From the NCBI GenBank assembly GCA_030595925.1, contig JAUVLC010000063.1, forward strand, positions 1 through 13,844: a stretch of DNA of 13,844 nucleotides. The letters are read 5' to 3'. Made by a program: the position numbers and the translations under genes. Positions 12,888-13,844 of this stretch are shown here, in pieces (position 1 is the first letter of the stretch; the number at the start of each line of letters is the position of its first letter). The notes below the pieces were generated by a model. That model saw only the letters and a program-made list of their open reading frames with translations. It searched no databases and was not told the origin of the DNA. This stretch comes from Clostridia bacterium (GTDB taxonomy: Bacteria > CBDUZB01 > JAGLHV01).

Positions 12888-13598
12888 TTATAAAATCTGA
12901 TGAGAAATAATAATTGCTTCGGCAATTTCCTTCATTGACTTTCGGTTATCCATACTTTTTCTCTGTAACCGGCGAAAAGCTTCTTCTTCGGTTAAACCGT
13001 TTTCTTTCATCAAAATTCCTTTTGCTCTTTCCACTAACTTACGTGTTTCCATCTCTTCCTGAATAATTTTTGTTTTCACCATCAACTGAGCATTTTTAAT
13101 CACAATAGCTGCCTGATTAGCCACGGCAATAAGAGTATCTGTTTCACTTTTAGTGAATTTATGAGGTTTGGATGTATAACTGTTTATTACCCCGATTACC
13201 CGTCCTTTAACGCTTAAAGGAATACTCAAAAGCGAACATAAATTCTCAGTTACTGCTATGCTCTTATTAATAAATCGGGAATCTTTTTTTACATCAACAG
13301 TCTGAATAGGCTTGTTTTCTTTAGCTACTTGACCGGAAACTCCCTCACCTAATTTTATGTGGGGTTTTTTATTGTAAGCTTCACTGACCGAATGACTTGC
13401 CCGAATAATTAATTCTTTTTTTTCTTCATCTAAAAGCATCAAAGAACATATTTTCGAACCCATTACTTTAGCCGTCACAGTAACAATCAAACGCAATATA
13501 TCATCAAGATAAAGATCAGAAACAATCGTTTTACTGACTTCCTGAATGGCTTTAAGTCTTTTAGCATATATTGATTGCTTTTTTTTAGTTGTAGTCAT
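12888..13598 (-). CDS. GAF-ANTAR RNA-binding antitermination regulator
   Basis: A 236-residue regulator. A lysine-rich N-terminus leads to a GAF sensor domain (about residues 28-172; GEGVSGQVAKENKPIQTVDV and LSIPLSVKGRVIGVIN are typical strands). A short coiled linker and a C-terminal ANTAR domain follow (about 176-233: LVERAKGILMKENGLTEEEAF...). ANTAR domains bind paired hairpins in RNA leaders and prevent termination, often for nitrogen-metabolism genes. I use the ATG at 13598, 11 bases after the glnA stop; a longer frame from 13673 would overlap glnA codons and is a shadow of them. Pairing with glnA suggests a nitrogen-linked signal. Because glnA upstream is broken by an IS, the original operon promoter is probably lost; no new promoter is obvious. 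Confidence 0.85.
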   Translation of the reverse strand: MTTTKKKQSIYAKRLKAIQEVSKTIVSDLYLDDILRLIVTVTAKVMGSKICSLMLLDEEKKELIIRASHSVSEAYNKKPHIKLGEGVSGQVAKENKPIQTVDVKKDSRFINKSIAVTENLCSLLSIPLSVKGRVIGVINSYTSKPHKFTKSETDTLIAVANQAAIVIKNAQLMVKTKIIQEEMETRKLVERAKGILMKENGLTEEEAFRRLQRKSMDNRKSMKEIAEAIIISHQIL

Positions 13599-13609
13599 AT
13601 CGGTTTTTT

Positions 13610-13709
13610 TTAAAGCAGTGGAAGATATTTTTCCAGCTCGAAAGAAGTAATCTGAACTCTGTAATCTTCCCATTCTTTCTTTTTATTAAGGATAAAACGC
13701 AGAAAAAAA
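13610..13709 (-). pseudogene. glnA: glnA 3' stub (glutamine synthetase C-terminus)
   Basis: The minus-strand frame ending at a TAA (13610-13612) reads RFILNKKKEWEDYR followed by VQITSFELEKYLPLL, which matches the C-terminal end of glutamine synthetase (the W-x-x-Y-R-x-Q-V-T-x-x-E-L-x-x-Y-L pattern). Only about 33 codons are present before the sequence changes at 13710 to the terminal bases of an ISL3-type element. The remainder of the gene should lie beyond that element, outside the window. With the IS in place the synthetase would lack its C-terminal helix. Confidence 0.7.
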
Positions 13710-13844
13710 GGTTCTTTCGTATTTAAGTTGCAAGTCTTGGATTAAGCAACCCACAATGTTGATGAATCTTTAGTTTGAAATAATCTATATCCCGATATCC
13801 ATAGGCCATTCTTTTTAACCGTTTAATCTTATTGTTAAAGCCTT
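13710..13844 (-). mobile_element. ISL3-family insertion sequence, right end (partial)
   Basis: The edge GGTTCTTTCG at 13710 has the form of an ISL3-family terminal repeat, and the adjoining 8 bases GAAAAAAA (13702-13709) would be the expected 8-bp target duplication. The partner end lies outside the window, so neither the terminal repeat nor the duplication can be verified here. Confidence 0.6.
13723..13844 (-). CDS. ISL3-family transposase, C-terminal fragment at the window edge
   Basis: Forty codons are visible, with the 5' part outside the window. They read GFNNKIKRLKRMAYGYRDID then YFKLKIHQHCGLLNPR, the highly conserved tail of DDE transposases of the ISL3 (IS204/IS1001) group, where G-x-N-N-x-I-K-x-x-K-R lies around the final catalytic region. 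The stop is 13 bases from the predicted element end, a normal arrangement. No frame break is seen in this part, so the IS may be intact and recent. Confidence 0.75.
   Translation of the reverse strand, partial: GFNNKIKRLKRMAYGYRDIDYFKLKIHQHCGLLNPRLAT

Noticed and set aside
13599-13673. Longer N-terminus for the GAF-ANTAR protein (start at 13673)
   Set aside because: Those 25 codons are an out-of-frame reading of the glnA C-terminal codons; the alternate frame gives a clear glutamine synthetase end with a stop at 13610.

Overview
The window reads as an accessory or defence-rich stretch of an AT-rich bacterial chromosome. Codon use is low-GC, promoters are close to the sigma-70 consensus, and Shine-Dalgarno sites are clear on several genes. 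The combination of YIP1-family proteins, a glnA/GAF-ANTAR pair and many small repeats carrying the tail of a REP-associated tyrosine transposase (RAYT) suggests an uncultivated candidate-phylum bacterium of the Omnitrophica/Desantisbacteria kind. That placement is inference and weak; no rRNA or tRNA is present.

Almost every real gene is on the minus strand. In transcription order (right to left): an ISL3-type insertion sequence cut off by the window edge (13710-13844); a glnA 3' stub broken by it (13610-13709); a GAF-ANTAR regulator (12888-13598); a 310-bp repeat-rich gap; a small membrane protein (12173-12403); YIP1 protein copy 2 (11452-11979); an isolated promoter (10989-11017); a degenerate IS on the plus strand (9137-10950); an RloA/RloB (AbiL-like) ATPase-TOPRIM pair with a truncated radC stub (7252-9115); a helical HEPN-like unknown (6141-6992); a methyltransferase plus MvaI/BcnI-type restriction enzyme (4183-5776); a Fic AMP-transferase (2515-3567); YIP1 copy 1 (1528-2055); and two unknowns (767-1099, 183-572).

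The genes are separated by a dense set of dispersed repeats. Five copies of a 206-265 bp element with about 25-bp terminal inverted repeats, and one larger relative, each sit within about 85 bp downstream of a same-strand stop codon, all in one orientation. Read on the minus strand they encode a decayed RAYT C-terminal helix-turn-helix, so they look like RAYT-derived MITEs. A separate repeat of about 75-155 bp carrying a TTGACA promoter lies upstream of three unrelated genes. Together they give the array a cassette-like look: promoter repeat, gene, terminal repeat.

The most concrete findings are these. (1) The IS sits inside the 5' leader of the rloAB operon, 21 bp before the rloA start, and has separated the operon from an 11/12-consensus promoter now on the far side of the IS. 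A 4-bp target duplication supports this. (2) A radC gene, start-stop coupled to rloB, is cut after about 27 codons by a MITE. (3) The Fic gene has a perfect consensus promoter overlapped by three copies of a 10-bp operator arm, suggesting autoregulation by its own winged-helix domain. (4) glnA was split by an ISL3 element next to its GAF-ANTAR partner.
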